From the NCBI GenBank assembly GCA_015472025.1, contig BNHL01000001.1:496001-560000 (forward strand): 64,000 bases of DNA. The letters run 5' to 3'. Below, piece by piece: positions 1 to 7,590 of the stretch. Within the stretch, counting starts at the first letter, position 1; each line of letters starts with the position of its first letter. Origin of the DNA: Cytophagales bacterium WSM2-2 (GTDB taxonomy: Bacteria > Bacteroidota > Bacteroidia > Cytophagales > Cyclobacteriaceae). A program made the translations under genes and the position numbers. Below the pieces are notes generated by a model, which did no database searches, had not been told where the DNA came from, and worked only from the letters and a program-made list of their open reading frames with translations.

Positions 1-2250
1 TGTGATTGGGAGCGTACGCACTTCACCATGGACCCCGACTATTACAAAGCGGTAGTCCGTGTGTTTATCGATCTCTATAATAAAGGGTACATCTACCGCG
101 GGTTGCGGATGATCAACTGGGATTGCGAAGCGAAGACTGCATTGTCCAATGAAGAAGTTTTATACAAAGAAGAAGGCGAGCGTTCGGTATTGTATTCTGT
201 AAAGTATAAAATAAAAGATACAGACGAGTGGATCACCATTGCCACCCAGCGCCCTGAAACAATCATGGGCGATGTAGCCATTGCCGTGAATCCGACAGAC
301 GAGCGATACAAAAAACTGATCGGCAAGAAAGTTCTCGTGCCCTTCATCCTTCGTGAGATCCCGGTCATCGCAGACGACTACGTTGACAAAGCCTTTGGAA
401 CGGGTTGTTTGAAAGTGACTCCAGCCCACGATGTGAATGACTATGAGATCGGCTTGCGTCACAACCTGCCCGTCATTGACACCATTAATGATGACGGCAC
501 ACTGAATGCAAAATGTGAGCTGCCCAAGTTTATTGGCAAAGATCGTTTTGCTGTTCGCAAGGAAATTGTACGAGATCTGAAAGAAGCAGGGCAACTTGTG
601 AAGGAAGAAGAGTTTACCACACGCATTGGCCGCAGTGAGCGAACCAACTCTGTTGTTGAACCCAAACTTTCGTTGCAGTGGTTTGTGAAGATGAAAGACA
701 TCTCTGTTCGCGCAAAAGATGCGGTAGAGAATGACGAGATCAAATTATATCCCAACAAATTCAAGAATACGTATCGCCACTGGATGGACAATGTGCGCGA
801 CTGGTGCATTTCACGTCAGCTCTGGTGGGGACACCGGATTCCAGCATGGTATGCGCCTGATGGAACATTTACGGTAGCCGAAACAGAAGCGGAAGCATAT
901 GCAAAACTTAAATCGCAAATTCCAAATCTCAAATTGGAGGAGATCAGGCAAGATTCGGATGTGCTCGACACGTGGGCTTCGAGTTGGCTGTGGCCGATGG
1001 AAGTATTCAAGGGGTTTAATGAAAAAGACTTTACGAACGGGAAGATCAATTCAGGTAACAATGTCGACCTGAAATTCTTCTATCCTACACAAGTCCTTGT
1101 GACGGCACCTGAGATCCTTTTCTTCTGGGTAGCGCGAATGATCATTGCAGGATTTGAGTACATGGATGAAAAACCGTTCTCTGATGTGTACCTCACCGGA
1201 ACCGTTCGCGACAAGCAAGGCAGGAAGATGAGCAAGTCGTTGGGCAACTCCCCTGACCCGATCGATCTGATTAAAAGTTATGGAGCTGACGGTGTGCGAA
1301 CAGGTATGCTTTTCAGTTCGGCTGCGGGCAATGATCTGCTCTTCGATGAAAAGCTGTGTGAACAAGGTCGGAATTTCTCCAACAAAATCTGGAATGCATT
1401 CCGACTGGTGAAAGGCTGGGAAATTGCGAAAGGCGCTCAGCCGGAAGAAAACAAAGTTGCCATTGAGTGGTTTGAATCAAAGCTGAATAAATCCATTGCA
1501 GAGCTGGAAGATCATTTTTCAAAATTCCGGATTTCCGATGCGCTTCATTCTCTGTACAAATTAGTATGGGATGATTTCTGCTCCTGGTACCTGGAAATCA
1601 TAAAACCCGAGTTTGGAAAGCCAATCGATGAAACAACCTATCAAAAAACAGTTTCATTTTTTGAATCGATCCTGAAATTGATCCATCCTTTCATGCCTTT
1701 CATTTCAGAGGAATTATGGCACGAGTTGAAAGAAAGGAAGATGGAGGATTGCATCATCAATGCCGAGTGGCCAAAAGCTAAGACGGCAGATCAGAAAATT
1801 GTTGATCAATGTGACACTGCTTTTGAAGTGATCACTCAAGTTCGAAATACACGTAATGCCAAAGGAATTTCTCCAAAGGAAAGCCTGGCACTCAGCATCA
1901 ACGGATCAACCAAGGACCTTGAACTTTTCAGTTCGGTGATTAAGAAACTGGCAAACCTGAAATCCATTGAATCAGTTTCAGGAAAGTTGACCAACGCTAC
2001 TTCGTTCCTGGTGGGTACAGCAGAATTCTACATTCCGCTGGAAGGCAAAGTCGATGCTGCCAAAGAGAAGGAAGAAATCCTGAAAGACCTGGAATACAAT
2101 AAAGGCTTCCTGGCCTCGGTCATGAAAAAACTCTCGAACGAGAAATTTGTGAATGGGGCTCCTCCACAAGTCATTGAGATGGAAAAGAAAAAGCAAGCCG
2201 ATGCCGAAATGAAGATCCAATCGCTGGAAGAACGCCTGAAAACACTTTGA
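1..2250 (+). CDS. valS: Valyl-tRNA synthetase, 5'-truncated by the window edge
   Basis: Class I aminoacyl-tRNA synthetase that charges tRNA-Val in the cytoplasm. The frame is already open at base 1, reading CDWERTHFTMD before the ATG at 28, so the gene starts upstream and that ATG is internal. The visible part has the editing domain (CP1), then the KMSKS signature in GRKMSKSLGNSPDP, the anticodon-binding helical domain (around WDDFCSWYLE) and the C-terminal tRNA-binding coiled coil rich in Lys/Glu that typifies ValRS. The N-terminal HIGH motif lies outside the window. The family is usually about 870-950 residues, so roughly the last 750 are here. Identification is secure. Confidence 0.97.
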   Translation, partial: CDWERTHFTMDPDYYKAVVRVFIDLYNKGYIYRGLRMINWDCEAKTALSNEEVLYKEEGERSVLYSVKYKIKDTDEWITIATQRPETIMGDVAIAVNPTDERYKKLIGKKVLVPFILREIPVIADDYVDKAFGTGCLKVTPAHDVNDYEIGLRHNLPVIDTINDDGTLNAKCELPKFIGKDRFAVRKEIVRDLKEAGQLVKEEEFTTRIGRSERTNSVVEPKLSLQWFVKMKDISVRAKDAVENDEIKLYPNKFKNTYRHWMDNVRDWCISRQLWWGHRIPAWYAPDGTFTVAETEAEAYAKLKSQIPNLKLEEIRQDSDVLDTWASSWLWPMEVFKGFNEKDFTNGKINSGNNVDLKFFYPTQVLVTAPEILFFWVARMIIAGFEYMDEKPFSDVYLTGTVRDKQGRKMSKSLGNSPDPIDLIKSYGADGVRTGMLFSSAAGNDLLFDEKLCEQGRNFSNKIWNAFRLVKGWEIAKGAQPEENKVAIEWFESKLNKSIAELEDHFSKFRISDALHSLYKLVWDDFCSWYLEIIKPEFGKPIDETTYQKTVSFFESILKLIHPFMPFISEELWHELKERKMEDCIINAEWPKAKTADQKIVDQCDTAFEVITQVRNTRNAKGISPKESLALSINGSTKDLELFSSVIKKLANLKSIESVSGKLTNATSFLVGTAEFYIPLEGKVDAAKEKEEILKDLEYNKGFLASVMKKLSNEKFVNGAPPQVIEMEKKKQADAEMKIQSLEERLKTL

Positions 2251-2340
2251 CCAGGGAAGGGATAGATATCGGGCTCTCTGAGCATAGTCGTCAATTTAAG
2301 AGATCGCAAATGTTGCCTGCCTTTGCTTGAGGGTAACATA

Positions 2341-2490
2341 CGACTCCTCGGGAGTCGAAATTACTTTTCACTATATCTTTTATAAACATTCAATCCCGCC
2401 GGGATTGTTAGCCCTTTGCCATGAGACCCTGGAAGGGTCAAATGTTTATAGCCATGTATTTTGAAAAATTGTCCGATCCCGGAGGGATCG
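2341..2490. repeat. Cluster of four short REP-like palindromes
   Basis: Four hairpins of the same design (6-7 bp stem, 3-nt loop) lie at 2341-2357 (cGACTCCtcgGGAGTCg), 2391-2407 (cAATCCCgccGGGATTg), 2425-2439 (GACCCTggaAGGGTC) and 2474-2490 (cGATCCCggaGGGATCg). Each stem is perfectly paired although the stem sequences differ. A flank resembling AATGTTTATA follows copies 3 and 4 on the plus strand. It follows copy 2 clearly, and copy 1 weakly, on the minus strand, so the cluster is two copies facing away from two others. Palindromes with a shared flank resemble REP elements mobilised by RAYT (TnpA-REP) transposases; no such transposase is in the window. Confidence 0.7.
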
Positions 2491-2544
2491 CATGTTTTTA
2501 AGTTAACGATGTCGATTCCCAAAGCATCAAAGAGCCCTAAAGAC

Positions 2545-2820
2545 TCGACTTTTGACATATATAACATCTCCATCGATGCTTTTTGGTTCAATGGAGATTC
2601 TTTTAAGGTCGCCTTTGGCTCTTTCGAAGTCTCCGTTGACTCCGAAAGTATCAAAGTCGAGCCCGAAAGGTTCGACTTTGATATTCATAACATCTTCATC
2701 GGTGCTTTTTGGTTCACTGGAGATTCTTTTAAGCTCGTCCTTGACTCTCCTGGAGTCTCCGTTGATTTCTAAAACATCGAAATCGAGCCTGAAAGGTTCG
2801 ACTTTGATACCTGGAGTATC
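2545..2820. repeat. Degenerate 126-bp tandem repeat, two full copies plus a partial
   Basis: The stretch beginning around 2547 recurs about 126 bp later (from 2674) and its first bases start again at 2800. Shared landmarks are TGCTTTTTGGTTCA, GGAGATTCTTTTAAG and GAAAGGTTCGACTTTGATA. The copies differ at many positions. Between them is an inverted repeat, CAAAGTCGA (2652-2660) and TCGACTTTG (2672-2680). Because 126 is 42 codons, a minus-strand frame stays open to a stop at 2527-2529 and would give repeats like KVEPFxLDFD. That frame has an in-frame TAG upstream and no ATG. Confidence 0.7.
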
Positions 2821-2886
2821 CCCGTCAATTGTTAAAGAGTATCTAAAGCGTCCGACAGGGTCGAACCAAAGCCACTGAAATAGCGT

Positions 2887-2894
2887 TAAATTTG
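2887..2894 (+). promoter_or_regulatory. Bacteroidota -7 promoter element before the HYC_CC_PP gene
   Basis: TAAATTTG matches the TAnnTTTG -7 consensus, but I see no clear TTTG -33 element. Transcription would begin at about 2899-2901, almost on the GTG start codon, suggesting a leaderless or near-leaderless message. Confidence 0.4.
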
Positions 2895-2898
2895 CACA

Positions 2899-3297
2899 GT
2901 GAGGAAACTAGGCTACATATCAATCACCTGCGTCTACCTGATTTTATCGGTAGGCATAGCTAAATCCACGCATTTTTGCATGGGCAGGCCTCTCCCCGTT
3001 GCCTTGTTTTCATTTGAATCCAATAAATGTGCCTGCGAATTATCGGGTATGTCATCTCATGATTGTTGCGATGACGAACACGAATTAGTAAAGATCGAGG
3101 ATGATCACTCTTTCAGTCAGGCTGTTCATACCCCCGCTCCCGACTTCAATTTTATCAGTGAATTATTTTCGGAACAAACTGAGGTTGTTACTCTGGATTC
3201 CTCAAGTGAATCCATTGAAAATCACAACGTACCTCCTCCTAAAGTTCCGATCTATCAATCTGTTTGTAGTCTCGTTTTTTACGAATCGGTAGTTTAA
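2899..3297 (+). CDS. Small exported Cys/His-rich protein, HYC_CC_PP family
   Basis: A 132-residue protein with an N-terminal hydrophobic segment (residues 8-22), then His25-Phe-Cys27, Cys44/Cys46, the pair Cys56-Cys57 within an acidic Asp/Glu/His stretch, and a Pro-Pro-Pro run near 112. This order of H-x-C, CC and PP is the hallmark of the HYC_CC_PP family of Bacteroidota, small envelope proteins of unknown function usually found beside metal-handling genes. GTG at 2899 is the only usable start, since an in-frame TAA lies 12 nt upstream. It precedes a copper-chaperone-like gene and a TonB receptor on the same strand, so a metal-binding role is inferred, not shown. Confidence 0.75.
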   Translation: MRKLGYISITCVYLILSVGIAKSTHFCMGRPLPVALFSFESNKCACELSGMSSHDCCDDEHELVKIEDDHSFSQAVHTPAPDFNFISELFSEQTEVVTLDSSSESIENHNVPPPKVPIYQSVCSLVFYESVV

Positions 3298-3314
3298 GTT
3301 TTCCACGAGGATTC

Positions 3315-3334
3315 ATCCCGATAGCTATAGGGAT
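3315..3334. repeat. 20-bp imperfect palindrome in the metal module
   Basis: ATCCCGATAGCTATAGGGAT has two 10-base arms with a single mismatch. It lies between the HYC_CC_PP gene and the HMA gene, about 35 bases before the latter. It could be an operator or a dispersed short repeat. Confidence 0.45.
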
Positions 3335-3368
3335 TCTGAAAAAGACTTAAACAACTCATTCTAAAAAC

Positions 3369-3728
3369 ATGAAAACAAAAACATTCTTCATCGCGATCAT
3401 CTGTGCATTGACGTTGACCTCTTTTACTTCAAAGGCACAATCAAAAATTGTTACGGCATCTATCAAAGTGTATGGCAACTGCTCCATGTGCAAAAAGCGC
3501 ATTGAAACAGCGCTCGATCATAAAGGAATAAAAAAAGCTGAGTGGAGCCCGAAGACCAAAGAGCTCCAGGTCGTTTACAATTCCGATAAAATATCGGAAA
3601 CTGAAATCCATAATATCATTGCCAAAGTCGGTCACGATACGGACAAGGTGAAAGCGAAAGACGAGACCTACGCTGCGCTTCCATTCTGCTGCCTGTACCG
3701 CGATCACGAAATGAAGGACCACCACTAA
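3369..3728 (+). CDS. Exported heavy-metal-associated (HMA) domain protein
   Basis: A 119-residue protein with a signal peptide (residues 1-23, ending TSKAQ) followed by one HMA/CopZ-like ferredoxin fold. The metal site GNCSMC supplies Cys38 and Cys41, as in Cu(I) chaperones and the N-terminal domains of copper ATPases. The C-terminus adds CCLYRDHEMKDHH, a second Cys/His-rich patch beyond the normal HMA fold. It should bind copper or a similar soft metal in the periplasm. It starts 10 bases before the TonB-dependent receptor and follows the HYC_CC_PP gene, so the three probably form one operon. The HMA call is secure; copper as ligand is likely. Confidence 0.88.
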   Translation: MKTKTFFIAIICALTLTSFTSKAQSKIVTASIKVYGNCSMCKKRIETALDHKGIKKAEWSPKTKELQVVYNSDKISETEIHNIIAKVGHDTDKVKAKDETYAALPFCCLYRDHEMKDHH

Positions 3729-3738
3729 GGCAGGCGTC

Positions 3739-5988
3739 ATGAAATATTTTTTCATAGGCCTGCTGGCTTTTGCTTCGGCATACCCGTTGGAGTTGTCCGC
3801 ACAAAAATTGTTGGGGGTTGTCATTGAAAAAGACAGCCAAGGAAAAGACAAACCTCTCCCAGGTGCCAGTGTATTTTGGTTAGGCACAGGCCAGGGAACT
3901 GCCACCCGCGACAACGGAGTGTTTCTCATCGACCGCGTGACCGGAAGCAACAAGCTTGTGGTGAGTTTTGTGGGTTACGTGAGTGACACGATCTCCATCA
4001 CAGATCAAACCAGCATCAAGGTAGAATTGAAATCGACCACGCAACTGCAGGAAGTGGTGGTGCAGGGCTGGAGACCTTCGTCTTATGTGAATGGCGCTTC
4101 GGGAATCAACACGATTGAGATGAACGAAAAGGAGTTGTTCAAAGCAGCTTGCTGCAATTTGTCTGAGAGCTTTGAAACCAATCCTTCTGTGGATGTTGCG
4201 TTTACAGATGCGATCACGGGAACACGGCAAATTCAGATGCTCGGTTTGTCCGGGCCCAACACCATGATCTCGCTTGAAAATATGCCAGGCGTCCGTGGGC
4301 TGGCATCGAGCCAGGGAATTCAGTTCATTCCAGGTACGTGGATCAATTCAATTCAAGTGACCAAAGGAGTTGGCTCGGTGATCAATGGCTACGAAAGCAT
4401 TGCCGGGCAAATCAACGTAGAGTTAAAGAAGCCGCAGGAGAGTGATAAGGTCTTTGTGAATGGCTACATCAATAGCTCTGCACGCTCTGAAGCGAATCTG
4501 ATCTACACCACCCAGGCCGGCAAAAAATGGGCTACGACTTTTTTGTTGCACGGCAGCATGCGTCCTAAGGAGATGGATCAAAACAACGATTCGTTTTTAG
4601 ATTTTCCGAAAGGGCAACAGGTGAATCTGATCAATCGCTGGACATACAATTCCGGTAACGGGTGGCTTGGGCAAATTTCCGCCAAGTATCTCACCGATCG
4701 CAAACAAGGCGGGCAAATCGGATATACTGAAGGAGATAAGTTTTCGACTAATCGCTACGGATTTGAAATCAATACTGATCGCTACGAGGTGACCGGTAAG
4801 TTGGGCTACCAGTTTCGCGGAAAGCCCTACAAAAGTTTCGGCCTGCAGTTGAATGCACTGCAACATAATCACGACAGCTACTTCGGTTTCAACCTGCATC
4901 GTGCCGATGAGCAATCCGGATACGCCAATTTTATTTACCAGTCTATCATTGGAAGTACATTTCATAAGTTCAAGACTGGCGTCAGTTTTTTGTATGACAA
5001 GTACAATGAGTCGCTCGGGCGTGCCGATGCTGCATTCCCTACGATGAACTTCGACAGGACGGAATACGTGCCAGGTGCTTTCGTTGAATACTCTTACGAT
5101 GATCTTAAAAAATTCTCGATCATTGCAGGCTTGCGGGTTGATCAGCATAATTTATTCGGAACATTTGTAGTGCCCCGCATCCATGCAAAGTACAATGCAA
5201 CGGAGACAACCATTCTGCGTGCTTCTATGGGCAGGGGAATCCGGGTCGCCAATATCATTTCAGAAAACCCTGGCTTCCTGGCAAGCTCCCGCTCGGTGGT
5301 GTTATCCAACCTTCAGTCGAATTACGCCTATGGTTTCCGTCCTGACGATGCGTGGAACTATGGACTCAACTTATTACAAGAGTTCAATATTGATTACCGG
5401 CCCGGGTCATTCAGCCTTGATTATTTTTTCACTGATTTCAAAAATCAGGTTGTAGTTGATTGGGACAAGAATCCACAGCAAATCAACTTCTTTGGTTTGA
5501 CAGGAAAATCTTTTTCACACAGCATCCAGGCGCAACTTGATTACCAGGTGATTCGCAGGTTTGATGTTCGACTCGCTTATCGCTGGCTGGATGTGGAAAC
5601 TGATTATCTGAATGGTCGACTGCAAAGACCACTCGTTCCGCGCGACCGCGCTTTCGTGAATCTCGCTTATAAAACAAAAAACAACTGGGCTTTCGACTAC
5701 ACCATTCAGCGTCTCGGGCAACAACGTATTCCGAATACGGCCAGCAATCCGGCAGCGTATCAGCTTAGTGGATTTTCTGACTCTTACATCCTGATGAATA
5801 CGCAAGTGACGAAGGACCTGGGAAAATGGAGTGCATACATTGGCGTAGAGAATCTGACTGATTTCAAACTCAGCAATCCGATCGTTGGTGCAAGTCAGCC
5901 CTTCGGCCCTTACTTCGACTCATCGATGGTTTGGGGACCTGTGTTTGGAAGAATGTGGTATGCAGGATTCAGGTATCGAGTGAAATAG
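3739..5988 (+). CDS. TonB-dependent outer-membrane receptor, probably for a metal
   Basis: A 749-residue receptor with a signal peptide (1-21), a carboxypeptidase-D regulatory-like domain (about 23-105), a plug domain (about 115-235) and a 22-strand-type barrel ending in the aromatic strand MWYAGFRYRVK. It should take up a ligand across the outer membrane using TonB/ExbBD energy. An unusual Cys138-Cys139 pair sits at the start of the plug (KAACCNLSESFETN). Its position 10 bases after the HMA gene suggests that it imports copper or a copper complex. The family is firm and the substrate is inferred from neighbours. A strong hairpin follows the stop. Confidence 0.9.
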   Translation: MKYFFIGLLAFASAYPLELSAQKLLGVVIEKDSQGKDKPLPGASVFWLGTGQGTATRDNGVFLIDRVTGSNKLVVSFVGYVSDTISITDQTSIKVELKSTTQLQEVVVQGWRPSSYVNGASGINTIEMNEKELFKAACCNLSESFETNPSVDVAFTDAITGTRQIQMLGLSGPNTMISLENMPGVRGLASSQGIQFIPGTWINSIQVTKGVGSVINGYESIAGQINVELKKPQESDKVFVNGYINSSARSEANLIYTTQAGKKWATTFLLHGSMRPKEMDQNNDSFLDFPKGQQVNLINRWTYNSGNGWLGQISAKYLTDRKQGGQIGYTEGDKFSTNRYGFEINTDRYEVTGKLGYQFRGKPYKSFGLQLNALQHNHDSYFGFNLHRADEQSGYANFIYQSIIGSTFHKFKTGVSFLYDKYNESLGRADAAFPTMNFDRTEYVPGAFVEYSYDDLKKFSIIAGLRVDQHNLFGTFVVPRIHAKYNATETTILRASMGRGIRVANIISENPGFLASSRSVVLSNLQSNYAYGFRPDDAWNYGLNLLQEFNIDYRPGSFSLDYFFTDFKNQVVVDWDKNPQQINFFGLTGKSFSHSIQAQLDYQVIRRFDVRLAYRWLDVETDYLNGRLQRPLVPRDRAFVNLAYKTKNNWAFDYTIQRLGQQRIPNTASNPAAYQLSGFSDSYILMNTQVTKDLGKWSAYIGVENLTDFKLSNPIVGASQPFGPYFDSSMVWGPVFGRMWYAGFRYRVK

Positions 5989-5991
5989 TTT

Positions 5992-6033
5992 TTTATTATC
6001 CCTTTTGGTTTTAAAACCAGAAGGGATAATAAA
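5992..6033 (+). terminator. Long terminator hairpin after the TonB receptor
   Basis: Two 21-base arms (5992-6012 and 6013-6033) pair over their whole length with one G-U type mismatch, starting TTTATTATCCCTT and ending AAGGGATAATAAA, with an AT-rich centre. It begins four bases after the receptor stop codon. Confidence 0.75.
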
Positions 6034-6147
6034 TTCATCATACCACCAAATTCGTGACACGCATTAAATTTAATTAGCTCTTGCCAGTCCTCAGGCAACC
6101 GAATTAGTTAATTTTTCGTCCTTTGATGAAATGTTCAAAACATTCAG

Positions 6148-7587
6148 ATGACCAGATCAATATTCATCATTTGTTCAATGATCATCGTTGCTGGAAATGC
6201 GCAACAAATTGATGTCACCAGAAAATATAGTTCAGACGAATTAAAGGAGGATCTAAACTATCTCTTCGCATCTCTTGAAAGCATTCACCCCAATTTATAT
6301 GCATATGCCAACAGGAGCGATATCGCAAATGAAATCAGGGAGCTGGAGAAAGAGTTAAATAGTCCCATGACAAGGATTGAATTCGCGCGGAAGGTAATCC
6401 CCATTGTCACTAAATTTAAGGATGCACACACTTCACTTGTCTTCCCAACAGAGGAACGAAACGACTACTTCAAGAACGGTGGTAAAATTTTCCCTTTTGA
6501 TGTAGTTCAGATTAACGGGCAGCTCTTAATTAAAACCAACTATAGTGAAGACAAAACTTTGTTACCGGGACTCAAGATTATTTCCATTAATAACCGAACT
6601 GTTGGTGAGGTTTTAAATCAGCTTCGTCAATACGTAAGTGCTGAGCTTGATTTTTACAGGGATGTGCGTGTTCAGGAGGCCTTTAAAAGACTGCTTTGGT
6701 TTGTGACTGGCATGGAAGGGGATTATGATATTCAAATCGATAATCATGGTAAAATTGAAAATCATTTTGTTAAAGGAATCAAGCTGAAAGAACTGGAAGC
6801 TCTCCAAATGGAATATGGCATTCAACAAAAGATCAAGCCTTTCTCATTTTACAAATTGGATGGCACTCAAGCCGGGGTAATTGATTTCAGGCAAATGACC
6901 AATCTTAAAAAATTCGAGCTGTTCCTCGATTCCGTTTTTTTAGTGGCTAAAAAAGATCATTTACAACAAATGGTAATTGATATCCGGGACAATGGAGGTG
7001 GCAACTCAAGGCTTGGAGATGCGCTGTTCAATTACATCACCGACAAACCATATTTACAGGCGGTGAGAATGGAAATAAAAACGAGCAAACAACTAAAGAA
7101 GAACACAAGAAAAAGTTATGTAAAGTGGTACATGTACCCGGTTTATCCTCTATTTTATTTTGCCGGAAAGCAAGCCAGGGCTTCTCTATTCAAAAAGAAC
7201 GGCTCCGTTACGGTTTTCGAGTCAATTAAACCTACAGTTCCAAAAAAGGCATTGAATAAGTTTCCTGGAAAAACCTACCTGCTTACGAGTCACTATACTT
7301 TTTCAAGTGCCAATATGTTGTCTGATACTTATAAATGCTACCAAATGGGAACTGTTGTTGGGGAAGAAACCGGAGGGGTACTTTCACCTTATGGAGATTT
7401 GATTGCCATAAGACTTCCCAACACACACTTAGACGCTTTTTGTTCACACAAAAAATTTGTACACCCTTGTGCTGACAACGAGGTTCATGGTGTAAAACCC
7501 GATGTAGCTCTGAAGCCAACGGTAGAAGATGTACAGAATGGAAGGGATGTAGTTATGGAGTATATGAAAAAACTACTTGCACAATAA
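6148..7587 (+). CDS. S41-family (C-terminal-processing-like) peptidase, secreted
   Basis: A 479-residue protein with a short signal peptide (1-18, ending VAGNAQ), an N-terminal helical region (SDELKEDLNYLFASLESIHPNLY) typical of Bacteroidota S41 proteins, a PDZ-like section and the S41 protease core. The core has IDIRDNGGG, the nucleophile region SHYTFSSANML and GEETGG. The usual CtpA lysine after the nucleophile (GKG) is not evident, so a Ser-Lys dyad is uncertain. Several late cysteines (FCSHKK, HPCAD) may form a disulfide, fitting a periplasmic or outer-membrane location. It follows a terminator and stands alone. Family assignment is good; its substrate is unknown. Confidence 0.85.
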   Translation: MTRSIFIICSMIIVAGNAQQIDVTRKYSSDELKEDLNYLFASLESIHPNLYAYANRSDIANEIRELEKELNSPMTRIEFARKVIPIVTKFKDAHTSLVFPTEERNDYFKNGGKIFPFDVVQINGQLLIKTNYSEDKTLLPGLKIISINNRTVGEVLNQLRQYVSAELDFYRDVRVQEAFKRLLWFVTGMEGDYDIQIDNHGKIENHFVKGIKLKELEALQMEYGIQQKIKPFSFYKLDGTQAGVIDFRQMTNLKKFELFLDSVFLVAKKDHLQQMVIDIRDNGGGNSRLGDALFNYITDKPYLQAVRMEIKTSKQLKKNTRKSYVKWYMYPVYPLFYFAGKQARASLFKKNGSVTVFESIKPTVPKKALNKFPGKTYLLTSHYTFSSANMLSDTYKCYQMGTVVGEETGGVLSPYGDLIAIRLPNTHLDAFCSHKKFVHPCADNEVHGVKPDVALKPTVEDVQNGRDVVMEYMKKLLAQ

Positions 7588-7590
7588 TCA

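Larger units (their letters stand above)
2251..2898. other. Gene-free, repeat-rich intergenic region
   Basis: About 650 bases between valS and the metal module with no convincing gene. The left half carries four short perfect hairpins and the right half a decayed 126-bp tandem repeat; both are listed separately. Open frames exist on both strands, but only because the repeat period is a multiple of three. None has a plausible start context or a recognisable product. Confidence 0.75.

Noticed and set aside
2461..2772. Open frame of 103 residues on the plus strand in the repeat region
   Set aside because: It arises from the 126-bp repeat period, has no credible start context, overlaps equally long frames in other directions and matches no family.
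3441..3953. Long minus-strand frame over the HMA and TonB receptor genes
   Set aside because: It is a mirror frame of two well-supported genes and has no signal or domain of its own.
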